Shown in pieces: positions 1 to 10,069 of a DNA stretch of 64,000 bases (position 1 is the first letter of the stretch; the number at the start of each line of letters is the position of its first letter). The DNA is taken from NCBI GenBank assembly GCA_038373885.1, contig JAWZYV010012361.1, positions 62,001-126,000 of the forward strand, given 5' to 3'. The DNA comes from Cheiracanthium punctorium. Taxonomy: Eukaryota; Arthropoda; Arachnida; Araneae; Cheiracanthiidae. The notes beneath the pieces were generated by a model. The model was not told where the DNA came from. It searched no databases and saw only the letters and a program-made list of their open reading frames with translations. A program made the translations under genes and the position numbers.

Positions 1-439
1 TCAGACAACGAACTAAAGTATTCAAAGACCGTTTTTGTGGGAATGGGTTACACCTAAAACCCTGTATCTCCTCTAGTGTTACGGTTTTTTACACTATTTA
101 ATTGACTATTTCCTATTCCTATTACTAATTTAATTACTATTTAATAGAATCATTTAGTTTGGAGATATTTAAAACTCCCTTCTAAATAGTAAAATATGAG
201 CTGAAATAAATAAATAAGTTTCAAATAATAAGAAACTTTGTAAAATAATACCATAAAGATTACTTGAGTGGTAAAGTTTACAAAGTTTCTTATGATTCTA
301 TGCTTTGATCATAAGAAGTTATTTTGAGTGATTTTTGTTAATAAATAAATTTTCTTGCAAGTAAACATGGCCGCGCTGAAAATATTTAATACTAAAATTT
401 TAGTCTTGCGAAGACTATTTTGCTGCAAACGATGCAATG
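1..439. other. AT-rich intergenic stretch, no gene seen
   Basis: AT-rich sequence with many stops in all frames. I see no coding signal, RNA gene or clear repeat boundary here. Confidence 0.5.
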
Positions 440-570
440 TAAATGAAGATTTAAAATGAAACAATAACTTTATTTTGAGAAGTATAGAAAATAAGGATTT
501 TCTATTTGGCAGCTATGGTGAAGCAGTACTCCTAGAAATTGTTTAGGCCCACTTACGTTCGAGTGGGTAA

Positions 571-1110
571 TAGAGATGAGACGGGCTCAGCCCGAGCCCG
601 AAAGCCCGAGCCCGAGCCCGGGCCCGAACCGGGCTCGGGCTCTGTAATTCACAATTGTGAAAAGTTTCTCCTTTATTGAACATACTGCTTGAAATAGATT
701 TTAAAAAATGATTCATGAGGAAAATAAAAGTACTTATAAAAAATAAGTAAATAAATAAACAAATAAAAATAGTGGCACGGGCGCCTAGAAGGTGCGTGAA
801 GCTCTTTTGGTATTTTAGAACGGCGGTTTATATTCCTTAGTCATGAGATCCGACATTTTTTGATAAAGGATGGATACAAAGAATTAGAAAGTGCATTGGG
901 AGTTTGCAACTCTATTTGTCTTTAATTTGCACAAACGGCAAAATTTATTGTATTCTATCAATGACGTAACTGCATTTTTTTTATCTTTAGCTGAAATTTC
1001 GGCTCGGGCGGGCTCGGGCTCTGACTTAAACAATATTGCTCGGGCTCGGGCGGGCTCGGATTAAAGTCCTCGGGCTCGGGCTTCAAAAAATGAGCCCGGA
1101 CTCATCTCTA
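571..1110. mobile_element. hAT-type non-autonomous element (MITE) with CCCGAG/CTCGGG arrays
   Basis: A 540-bp element with terminal inverted repeats (TAGAGATGAG at the left, CTCATCTCTA at the right). It is flanked by a perfect 8-bp target-site duplication GTGGGTAA at 563-570 and 1111-1118. TAGAGATG-type ends plus an 8-bp duplication are hallmarks of the hAT superfamily. Inside each end lie short arrays of CCCGAG or CTCGGG hexamers, which are GC-rich in an otherwise AT-rich region. No transposase frame is present, so it must have been moved in trans. Confidence 0.88.
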
Positions 1111-1149
1111 GTGGGTAAGACACTGAACATTGATAACTAGCTGAAGTGT

Positions 1150-1310
1150 GAAGGTACGGGCTCGGTGCTGTAGTCGAGTCTTCCGTGCCGTAGTCGATCT
1201 AAACGTCTGGATTTTTGGCCAGTTTTCTCCGGATGTGACGTAAATACGCCCTTACTAAGTCCCGAGGCACCCCCCCCCCCTATGCAGAGAGCCCTCGAGT
1301 AGTTATGCCT
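1150..1310 (+). mobile_element. tRNA-derived SINE fragment
   Basis: The segment with GTCTGG, GTTTTCTCCGGATGTGACG, AATACGCCC and a following C-rich run aligns by eye with the body of the fuller SINE at 38645-38960. The tRNA-like head is degraded. The 80-aa frame on the opposite strand (1137-1379) is a by-product. Confidence 0.55.
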
Positions 1311-1790
1311 TAACCGACATAGAAAATGTTTATTTAATAATTTTAAAAATATTTTCAACAGCATTAAGTGGAAGCTCAAAATACATTAATTCACAAAATT
1401 AATAAGATAAGTAAAACAGTAATGCAATCAAATCGTAAGTGTTACATAATTTTTTAAAGAAAAATGAAGGATTGAAATTTTACTGTCAATTTAAAATACT
1501 TTTTTTTAATAAAGAAATTTGTTTATTTAGCAACTATTGTGACTCGGTAGTCCTAGACAATGTTTACTTAATTACTATTAAAAATATTTTCAAAGAATTA
1601 GCGAAAGCTCAAAACATGCTAAATCACAAAATTAATAAGGGAAGTAAAGTTATAACGTAAGAAAAATTTAATTTGTTATGGAAAATTAAAGAATTGAAAT
1701 TTTACTGCAAATTTTAAAATGCATTCTGTTTCACATTTTCTTTTTTTTTTAAACAAAAAACTGGAGCACTATTTGTCTGCTATTATCAAG

Positions 1791-2636
1791 TTGTTAAATT
1801 GTTAAAATTGTCTGCACATTGTGCTGTAACTGCGAGTAATTTCAGTACAACTTATGGGTAAGAGTAATATTTTGAGTGCATTCTCTTCCGTCGTCATTAA
1901 TCTTGTGTAACCATCTTATATTTAGATGTAAATTAAGGAATAACTCTTAAAGTCACTTCTTTTTGTGTACAGCTAATGACCTAAAGTATCAGGATACTTC
2001 CAATTTAAAGCATTTTTTCTGATTTTTCAAAAGCAAATTATAATTTTGTAACTTTGGTCATGTAAAAAGCATGCTCAAATTAATTATTTTTGGTGAAGTT
2101 TTGATAACTAGTACGTTTAGAGAACCACCAAAACATTACAAAAAAAGAATCAATTTGTATTAAAAAAGCTAGAAATGGTCCACATTCGGATGAATTTTAC
2201 TTGTTATGAGTAATATGTTTGTGTACTTTTGTAAAATTTAAAATATTTAAACCGTTCTAAATGTTTCTTGAAGAATTTATGGAAATTTTCATGATTATTT
2301 TTCTAACATCTGTAGTTTTATAGCATCTATAAACTTACATTCTAAAGTAAATCAATGAGTAATAAAAATCCCCCTAAAATTATGAAAATTTAAATTGAAA
2401 TGTCGACTGCGCAAAGAAATACGTATGAGCATTTAGAGAAATAACTTTTTATTATGCATTTATGAACAATATGAACATTTTTCTTTTATATTATCTTAGC
2501 TAAAGATACAGTAAACTGTTAGCTATTGCGCACAGAGAATTTTCCTTCAGCGGGATTTCATCGATAACTCAACGATATTCATAGAACACCTCTGGTTTGA
2601 AAATAAAATTGAGCAATTTTATTTTCAATTTTATTT
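1791..2636. other. AT-rich stretch without recognised features
   Basis: Stops are frequent in all frames. I see no terminal repeats or RNA-like structure here. Confidence 0.45.
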
Positions 2637-4860
2637 GGTAGTAGTACATACAGTAAATACGTAGAGTTCTTTTTAACAAACATATTTATTTATTTATTTA
2701 AGTGAGGGTGTCAGTTATTGGGTATGAAAAACTGAATTTCACCAGCACTTGACACTTATGTTAGTGTTGTTTTAGTTAAGTTCATGATAATTGAATACAA
2801 TTTCTAATAAGCTCAGTAAATAGCTATTGAGAAGGTTATCTTTAGATAATTTTTAATCTACAGGTTATCTCATAAAGGTGGTAACACGGTTTAATTCTTT
2901 ATCTAATAGAACTTTTATCAATTGGTGTTATCTAGTAACAAATGAAGCATTTATCTTCATTTTTTACAATATTTTGTTTAATCGCCAGGTGTTCTAGGTA
3001 TCAAAATTTGAAGTTTTAAAGTCAGTGCTAAAAATATTGTGATTCTCAGTAGCTGGCGTAATGCTGAAATTAAGATAAGTTTATTGCCAACCTGTTTCTG
3101 TTTAAAGCATATTTCTTTTTACAAATTACTTTAAATAGAATTGTATCAGATAATTAGCTGAAGTATCCGTCGTTGATAGGTTAGTGTATAATGCAGATTT
3201 TCAAAAGGTCTGTCTTTTCGTCAGCCTTATAAGAGTACAAATAACAGAAATAGCGTATTGGCAAATGTATAGAAAGAAAAGTTATAACTGTCTATTGTTA
3301 AATGATTCCAGGTTAGATAGTAAGTAAGTGCTGAGTGAAATTCTCAATAGAGAAAATGTTTTATATACAAACTTAACCTTTTAATTTAGTGGAAAAGCTT
3401 TTTATGTCAAGAGGTCATACCTCTCCTGTAACTAAATTTTGTTTGATTCACTACAGATATTTTAATATCATGCCTCCAGAAAACTCCACAATTTTCAAAA
3501 AATCTGAAACGGCAAATAAACATAAAAAAAATCAAGGAAATTTTTAAAATTGAATAGCTAACTAGTTTATTAATTCCGGACGCTTTATAGTGATTCCAGT
3601 TTTTAAAAAATGCAATTTTGCAAAGTTTTAAAATTTATTCAAACCCAAAAAGTAACATCAGACATTTATTATTTTAGACTTTACTCATCATCATGTTATT
3701 AAATTTCATTCTATTCTCTAAAGCTGTTTGTGAGGGATACGAGAACAAATATTTATACTATTTTTAAAGAATCTCAAAATATTTGAAATATTTCAAAGAA
3801 TTTTCGCATCTATAGTAGCCATCGATAGCTATCGATAGTTAGCACATTAACTTGACACATAACATAATTTCAAATTTCATCTATTCCATTACAATTTTCA
3901 GGAATGGAAGAAACATTTTCTCTATATTCGCAAAATTTCAAAATCTATAATTCAAAATCTAAAAAAAAAAAAAAAAAATTGAAATACTTTGATACCTATA
4001 ATTTCAGTGACCACCTATGATTATGCTAAATTTTATTACATTCCCTTCAAATGTTTATATGTGATAGACAAAAAAATATTTACACATTTTAAGTAATTTT
4101 TCCCCAAATCTCTAAAGCTAATCCAATTTTTAAAAAAATTGAGCGGGTAAAGTTGAAGTTGCATGTTCACTATTATGTCACCAAATTTCATTTCGTTCAC
4201 TTTAGTCATTCTTGCGTGATGTGTGAAAAAAAAATTGCGCATTTAAAGAATATTTTCAATAAAATCTCGAAGTCCAATAAAACTTTTTAAAAACTTCATT
4301 GCTTATCATTTAAGTTGAGTGACCACATATCATGCCACTAATTTTCATTTCATTCGCTTTAGTCTTTATTGCATGATGCGCAAACAAATACCAGTATTTA
4401 CGTTCTTTGAAACGATTTTCGCAATATCTCAAAATCTAATCAAAACCTAAAAAAAGTGACGCCCATAGTTTGAGTGACAACTTATCATATTACCAAACTT
4501 CATTTCAGTTGATTTAGCGGACATTACGTGATTGCGAACAAATACTTACGCAGTTTGAAACAATTTTTGCAAAATCTCAAAATCTGATCAATTTTTTAAA
4601 AAAATTCAACGTTATAGTTTAAGTAGAGTTATGAACTATCATGTCACCAAATTTCAATTCATTCGCCTTAGTAATCATTACGCGATGCGCAAACAAAAAT
4701 TTATTTTCGCAAAATCTCAAAATCTGATCAAGATTGTTTAAAAATTCGACTCCTATGGTTTAAGTTGAGTGACCTTCTATCATGTCACCAAATTTCACTT
4801 CATTTTCTTGAGTCATTTTTATGTCATTGCATTAAAAATTAATTCAGCATGTTTTTCTCT
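2637..4860 (+). repeat. Large dispersed repeat containing a ~150-bp tandem array (copy 1)
   Basis: A second copy lies in inverted orientation at 56390-58030. The shared order is an AT-rich lead-in with ATTTATTTATTTA, the phrase TATTGAGAAGGTTATC, a mariner-like arm AAAGGTGGTAAC (about 2875), and then diverged tandem units. The units are marked by ACCAAATTTCA-like phrases near 4024, 4178, 4333, 4485, 4641 and 4782, a spacing of about 141-156 bp. Copy 1 also has about 700 bp (2996-3690) absent at the matching place in copy 2; part of it (about 3050-3160) resembles the outer flank of copy 2. No coding frame is conserved. Confidence 0.75.
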
Positions 4861-4877
4861 CATTTCTTAAGTGTCAA

Positions 4878-4878
<1 letters not shown>

Positions 4879-4927
<49 letters not shown>
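4879..4927. repeat. (TA)n microsatellite
   Basis: An uninterrupted run of about 24 TA dinucleotides at the end of the large repeat. Confidence 0.95.
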
Positions 4928-4929
<2 letters not shown>

Positions 4930-5611
4930 CATATTTCAGAATGACTATTTTTTCGTACTTGCATTACTTTTAGATCATCCATAAAATTTTTAACGAAATG
5001 AATTTGTAAAACTGATAAAATTCTCATAATATAAATATAAGCATTTTAAAACATAATTTTCAATTTAAAAAATTTAAAAATTAAATGACTGTTAATTCGA
5101 TACAAATTTTTAAAAAAACTATTTGTTTATTTCTATTTTTATGTCTATTTTGATCCCTTAAATTTTTTTACATGTATTACGATGATTTAGGAAAATAATT
5201 TTAACGAAATTAGTTTCTAGAATTAATAAAATCCTCGTAAAGTAATTGTAAACACATTAACAAAAGCAGGTTTATTTACATCTAGTGCTCGTGGTGGCGT
5301 TATTTATTTATAAATAATTTATGAGTCTCTAATTACTTCTAACAAATCTTCTAGATAAAGTTTTATATCGTATTCTCTTAAACCTGAACAACAACAAAAA
5401 AATCTGAGGGATAACATTTTCCAGAAATAGATTAAATAAAATAATTATTTTAAGATTGCATATAAAATATGAGTATGCGAATAAAATATTTTAACAGTCA
5501 TTAATCACAAGGTACTGTTTTAATACTACACCATTAATTACTTTTGCAAACTTATTTTCATAAAAATAGCTATTATTTAAAAAAATGCTATCATTTAAAA
5601 AAAAGATGATA

Positions 5612-5615
<4 letters not shown>
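4928..5615. other. AT-rich stretch without recognised features
   Basis: No coding frame, terminal repeat or RNA gene was found between the two TA microsatellites. Confidence 0.45.

Positions 5616-5651
<36 letters not shown>
5616..5651. repeat. (TA)n microsatellite
   Basis: A run of about 17 TA dinucleotides. The solo LTR begins 23 bp downstream. Confidence 0.93.
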
Positions 5652-5658
<7 letters not shown>

Positions 5659-5673
5659 CGCATGCATACATAT

Positions 5674-6593
5674 TGTTGCGGAATTACTCTGCTACTCCTG
5701 GGGTTCGTCGTTCTAAAGTCCAGTTGGTGTAAAAAGTTCAAGTAAAAAGTCACTTGTCAGGATGGAACACAAACTTTATTTCTTCTAGAACTTCGTAGAA
5801 CAATCAGCTGCACACAATTCACAAGCACAATCTAGCAGTAACGTGCTTTTAACAATCCGCTTGGATCAGAAGCTCTCACAAATGCTGTATTTCTCACACA
5901 AAATAAGTAACTTTTACAGGCAAAAATTCCGTGGAAATATTCAAGGGATATAGTACACTATCCCTTAAGACAAAGCAATGAAGAATTTACACACAGCACT
6001 TTAAAAACAGCTTCACAAAGCAAGCTAAAACACAGCTTCTATAGCACTATCAGTTCACACAAAACAAGCGTACTCAGAGCTCTTCACACATTGAATGTTC
6101 AACTCGCAACTGACTCTTCGGGGCGATGCACGCTTCTATAAATAGCCGACGCAGGAGGTACAAGAGGTTTCCAGAAAAGTCAATTTCTCGAGGGTTCTAC
6201 ATAAAGCGTGAATTTTGATTACGTCATAGAAGAGAAATGTTAGGTTATTATGCGTTTTTAATGCAGGAAAAACAACTTCCAGGCCCCATTGGGAAAATCG
6301 CGCCAAATGACCAAAAAGTCGCCAAGCTTGGCGACTTTTGGCGAAATATCGCCAAATTTGGCGCCAAAAATAAGTCCTCAAAAGTGAAGAGATCTAAGCT
6401 CTAGGACTAATATTTCTCGAGTTTTCTAGAAATCCCATATATTTGAATGGGAAACCGAAACCTCCGTATCTCCGGTTCTAATTGGCCGATTTTGATGCAA
6501 CAAAAAGCAAAACTTATCTATTTGAAGCGTAGAATACGAATTTTAAACCATTTTAAGCCCCAGAGCAGCGGGTTGCCCCGAAAATTCGTAACA
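5674..6593 (-). mobile_element. Solo LTR of a Ty3/gypsy-type retrotransposon
   Basis: Read on the minus strand, this 920-bp block starts TGTTACGAATTTTC and ends ATTCCGCAACA, the TG...CA ends of an LTR. It is flanked by ATAT on both sides (5670-5673 and 6594-6597), as expected for a retroviral-type target duplication, although this AT-rich context makes a 4-bp match weak evidence on its own. It aligns from end to end with the LTR at 11505-12345, which adjoins integrase sequence, hence the gypsy assignment. It has a TATA-like TATTTATA, an AATAAA signal near its 3' end and an internal cluster of TTGGCG/CGCCAA palindromes. No internal retrotransposon sequence flanks it, so it probably formed by recombination between two LTRs. 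The 81-aa minus-strand frame at 6136-6381 lies in it. Confidence 0.85.
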
Positions 6594-6772
6594 ATATATA
6601 CACAGGGTGTATCTGAAATGCTTTAAGAAACTTAGAGGGGTGATAGTACTCTTCAAGACGAACAAAAAATGCAGTGGAACATGGGGTTGTAAATTACGTT
6701 TAAAGTGTGAAAATCGCAAAACTAATAAAAACATCGAAATCTCACATGCTGCTTTTCAGCAGAGCTGGCTAG

Positions 6773-6917
6773 CAGGGGAGTAGCCAGGGGGGAGGATATC
6801 GGGATATATCCCCCCCCCCGCGAAATTTTTGGATTAGTGATGAAATTCCGTTTATTTATACACATATATGTTCATATCCCCCCCCCCCCAGGAAAAAATT
6901 TTCTGGCTACGCACCTG
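6773..6917. mobile_element. 145-bp hAT MITE inserted in the mariner-type element
   Basis: It begins CAGGGGAGTAGCCAGG and ends CTGGCTACGCACCTG, which are imperfect inverted repeats. A perfect 8-bp duplication CTGGCTAG lies at 6765-6772 and 6918-6925. The core has two long C runs. It belongs to the GGCGTAGCCAG-ended hAT MITE family that recurs at 35920, 42185 and 61250. Confidence 0.93.
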
Positions 6918-7091
6918 CTGGCTAGTAGCACGAAGCTGGTTTTCCTTTCTCTTTGTGCATATCCGGCGAGAAAGAGATAACAAGAATCCACGTATGCAAA
7001 TTTTCCATCTTCTTAGAGACAGACCAATAAACGCAACTTTGCAGCAAGCATGCGTTGTAAGTACACGAGCCGCTAACGATAGGTAGAATCA

Positions 7092-8194
7092 TTGCGAAAA
7101 CATTTTGTTTGTGTTTTCAGTAGAAATAGCAACCTATTCGAAAAGGCTGATATGCATATGGTGTACGGCGAAGCTGCAGGAAATGGCCACTTATCGCAGA
7201 GGTTTTTTCAAGAACGATTTCCGAGAAGGCATTGTCCTTATCATAGCACTTTCGCAAGAATTGATCGATACCTACGGGAAACTGGGTCTTTCCATGCAAG
7301 ATCCTGCAATAGACGACGAAACCGCCATGTGCGCACTGCAGAAATTCAAGAACGAGTGCTGCAGTCGTTTACGGACTTGCCGACTACCAGTACGCGAGCG
7401 GTTTCAGATGAATTGGATGTTTCCCACATGTCAGTGTGGAGAGTTCTTGGCAAAAATCGGATGCGCCCTTTTCACATACAGAAAGTGAAAGCACTTGACG
7501 AAAGTAACTATCCTCGTCGGCTGGAATTCGTACGCTTTGTAATGGATACAATGAGGAATGATCCAGAATTTTCCTCCAAAGTGATATTTAGAGATGAGGC
7601 TACATTTACACAAGATGGCAAGTTTCACATGCTCAATGCTCATACTTGGTCTACAGGGAATCCTCACATCATTGTCCCGCGAATTATGCAACATTGGTTC
7701 AGTGTCAACATGTGATGCGGCATTCTTGGTGATGACCTGGTGGACCGTACTTGCTGCCTGTGCCTGAGCTTCTCAATGGTACCACTTACCTGAGTTTCAT
7801 GCGGAATATCCTACCAGGTTTGCTTTCTGCGACACAAACTGGCGTGCAGCATCAATATTTGGTACATGCACGATGGTGCTCCGCTTCAATTTTCTGTGGA
7901 CGTGCGTAACTACCTTAATGGAGTTTATCCGGCAAGATGGATTGGACGTGGTGGCCCTGTTGCTTGGCCGGCACGCTCGCTGGACCTGAACCCTGTCGAT
8001 TTCTTCTTCTGAAGACAGAAGAAATCCCTCATTTAGGAGACGTCAGTAGAAAGAAGCCAGAAGAAGTAGTAGCGCGAATTGTGACCGCTGGAGCAGAAAT
8101 CTAAGAAACTCCCGGAATCATCGAGCGTGTCCGCCAGTAGTTCCTCCGTCTGTGTAATAGCGTCCGCGGTCGACACTTTGAACAATTGATGTAA
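7092..8194 (+). pseudogene. Broken Tc1/mariner-superfamily transposase, inferred DD41D
   Basis: Transposases of this group cut and reinsert DNA at TA sites through a DDE/D triad. The first frame (7092-7715, 207 aa) carries the N-terminal region MHMVYGEAAGNG with a YRETGSF-like helix-turn-helix segment (the DUF4817-type N-terminus as I recognise it), then FRDEATF with the first catalytic Asp near residue 168. After a stop or frameshift near 7713 the coding similarity resumes. WYMHDGAP, near 7860, holds the second Asp, and an unbroken frame then runs to LDLNPVDFFF ending at 8009. I count 41 residues between the Asp of HDG and that of PVD, so I assign DD41D. In-frame stops at 8010 (where a Trp codon would be expected), about 8034 and about 8102 show it is dead. 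The 3' part (VVARIVTAGAEI, ERVRQ, RGRHFEQL) ends at TAA 8192-8194. The true start is uncertain; the ATG at 7092 is simply the most upstream one in frame. The family-level assignment is inference. Confidence 0.85.
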
Positions 8195-8415
8195 AATTTT
8201 CGTTTTCTATGGACATCATAAGCTGTACCTATTCTGTGCTCCAAATAATTTTCTTGAGTGTTTCTTGTCTCTGTTTGTCCATTTCCAGACGCAGTTTCTC
8301 GATTTTCACCATTTAAGCGTCATTTGCGACCCCATGTTCCATTGCATTTTTTGTTCGTCTTGATGAGTACTATCATCCCTTTAAGTTTGTTGAAGCATTT
8401 CAGATACACTTTGTA

Positions 8416-8430
8416 TATACTATATATATA

Positions 8431-8466
<36 letters not shown>

Positions 8467-8478
8467 TATATATATAGT
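8416..8478. repeat. (TA)n microsatellite at the mariner insertion site
   Basis: An imperfect TA run directly abuts the right end of the mariner-type element. A shorter TA run also lies left of it, so the element entered a TA-rich site. Confidence 0.9.
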
Positions 8479-8939
8479 ATCTGTCATTTCGTGATAATCT
8501 TTACTACTTTACTTCTTTCTATAAATAAATATATATATATATATAAAATATAAAATAGCTAAACTTAAGTAATATGGAATCCCAAGTAAAACCTTAAGTG
8601 TAAATTTTTTTCCATTGATATCTGCCTGTGCCTCAAGCACTCGTAAATTAGTTAAAAACTGACAACTTCATAAAAATGTAATAAAAATTGTAATGTAAAT
8701 AATTGTTTTTGTAAATTTGGAAGATTACTCAGGTATTAAAGTAAAAATGTAAATAATATTTAAAATGATATTTATAGATGTATGAAGAATAAATTTAAAA
8801 TCAAAACAATGAATCATAAAACTTAAAAACTGAATTGATAGATCTTTTAATGTTTTGTTTGAAGATTCATATATTTCAAAAGTATAAAAATATTTTGGTG
8901 TGAAAATATTTGATATGGTTTCTTCATTTTATTTTATTC
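8479..8939. other. AT-rich stretch without recognised features
   Basis: I see only AT-rich sequence and a short TA run near 8530; no coding similarity. Confidence 0.45.
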
Positions 8940-10068
8940 AATATGAATCCATTTCTTTTCTCTGCTCCACATACACTTGTCGATGCCTCAGACACTAGGC
9001 GGACGCATCCTTCAACTGCTTGGGTATGACAATGATATATTAACCATTCCTCCGTTTTTCGGCTTTTACTATGAACTCATTTTCTCCACGACCCATTCAT
9101 CAATAGAGCTGGTTCGAAATGTCCAACTCGCTGCCAGTTGATAAGTTCAATATAATATGTTGCTTCGAAGTGCACTTTTGGTACTTGAAAAATTCTTACC
9201 TCTGATGATTTTCTGTTTTCATTCCTAGAAAGAATTAGTTTTCGTACCCCTAAAGACCTGATAGGCTTTCTGCCATCTGTGAGCATTGAAACTAAAAACT
9301 TTTTAGGATGACAAAAGAAGCTGTTTCTTTGGAATGCATTATCTATTATCTTTCTTATGTTCTGTTTCAATTAAAATCACGCAGGTGCGTATACTTTAAT
9401 AATGTATGTGGAAAGAATAAAATCGAAGAGATAGTTTTTTCTGTAATACAGTCTTAAAATTCTTTGAGTCGTCAGCCTCCTTGAGTAAGCAACTTGTCCA
9501 GTTTCTGTTTAATGCCAGTTCAGAGGTACATTCACCACGTGATATTGCGAGGATATTGTTAATCATTGCTAATAATTATACTACCAGGACTATCGGTTGC
9601 ACCATCTAAGGAGTTAAGCAAATGTCGGAGAGGAAATTCATTTGTATGAAACAAACAAATACACCATTGTAATAGTCTATTCAGCCCCAGCTCTATCAAG
9701 CGAATAACCCCTCCTTTGTGCCTGGTGTCAGCATTTGTTCCACTGAATTCAATTATTCTTATCTCATTTAATTGTACATTATTTGACATAAAAAAATTCA
9801 GTACCGATTCTTTAATGGCTTTGGCTTCTCCTGTTGTAACAGAAACGTGTCCGATACAGAGAGAGTTGGGTTCCCTTACGAGAGTATAATGATCTTCCTT
9901 TGTTGTCTCTGGATAGTATTTTGTGCCCTTCATAACTTGTACATTTGTATTGTTTTTCTTATATAGAAATATAATCCTGTTAAATTAGATTGATATACAG
10001 TTAAATTGGTTGACTCTGCAACTGCTTTTCGGACCTTTTCACGGTGTCTACGTATTTTATTGCGATCT
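8940..10068 (-). pseudogene. Decayed copy of a multi-copy, probably transposon-derived protein (family unassigned)
   Basis: On the minus strand the similarity runs from a charged segment DRNKIRRHREKVRK (about 10067-10026), through GHVSVTTGEAKAI, GGVIRLIELGLNRLLQW and NEFPLRHLLNSLDGAT (9933-9559), then LAISRGECT (about 9550-9370), then FFCHPKKFLVSMLTDGRKPI (9370-9077), to CHTQAVEGCVRLVSEAS (about 9040-8990). I recognise this order from a large uncharacterised protein family repeated in arthropod genomes. I cannot name its superfamily and do not assign a function. Breaks: a stop between the first two segments and shifts near 9560, 9370 and 9080. The 5' side stops exactly where the mariner-like element begins at 10070. 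A second fragment of the same family is at 25540-25671. Confidence 0.72.
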
Positions 10069-10069
10069 A

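Larger units (their letters stand above)
440..1790. repeat. Old tandem repeat (~235-bp unit) broken by later insertions
   Basis: Two adjacent diverged units start near 1327 and 1561, giving a period of about 234 bp. Both carry the order TGTTTAYTTAA, AAAATATTTTCAA, then CACAAAATTAATAAG. A third partial unit at about 480-545 shares the GTACTCCTAGAAATTG-type segment seen as GTAGTCCTAGACAATG near 1547. A hAT MITE (571-1110) and a SINE fragment (about 1150-1310) separate that partial unit from the others, so the array is older than both insertions. The 73-aa frame at 1439-1660 lies inside this repeat and is not a gene. Confidence 0.55.
6603..8413 (+). mobile_element. Tc1/mariner-superfamily element with ~115-bp inverted repeats
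   Basis: Left arm 6603-6726 and right arm about 8296-8413 are inverted copies of about 115 bp, sharing GTGTATCTGAAATGCTT near the ends and AGACGAACAAAAAATGCA within. TA dinucleotides flank both ends inside TA-rich sequence, consistent with TA target duplication. Between the arms is a broken transposase with an inferred DD41D triad (7092-8194) and a later hAT MITE (6773-6917). The frames at 6543-6734 (minus) and 8258-8464 (plus) read through opposite arms. Total length of about 1.8 kb fits a once-autonomous element enlarged by the 145-bp insertion. Confidence 0.85.

Noticed and set aside
3600..4860. CRISPR array
   Set aside because: Units are about 150 bp, diverged along their whole length and without constant repeat plus variable spacers; the context is eukaryotic.
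9559..9933. Intact 124-aa gene
   Set aside because: It is one block of a longer frameshifted pseudogene whose other blocks lie in neighbouring frames.
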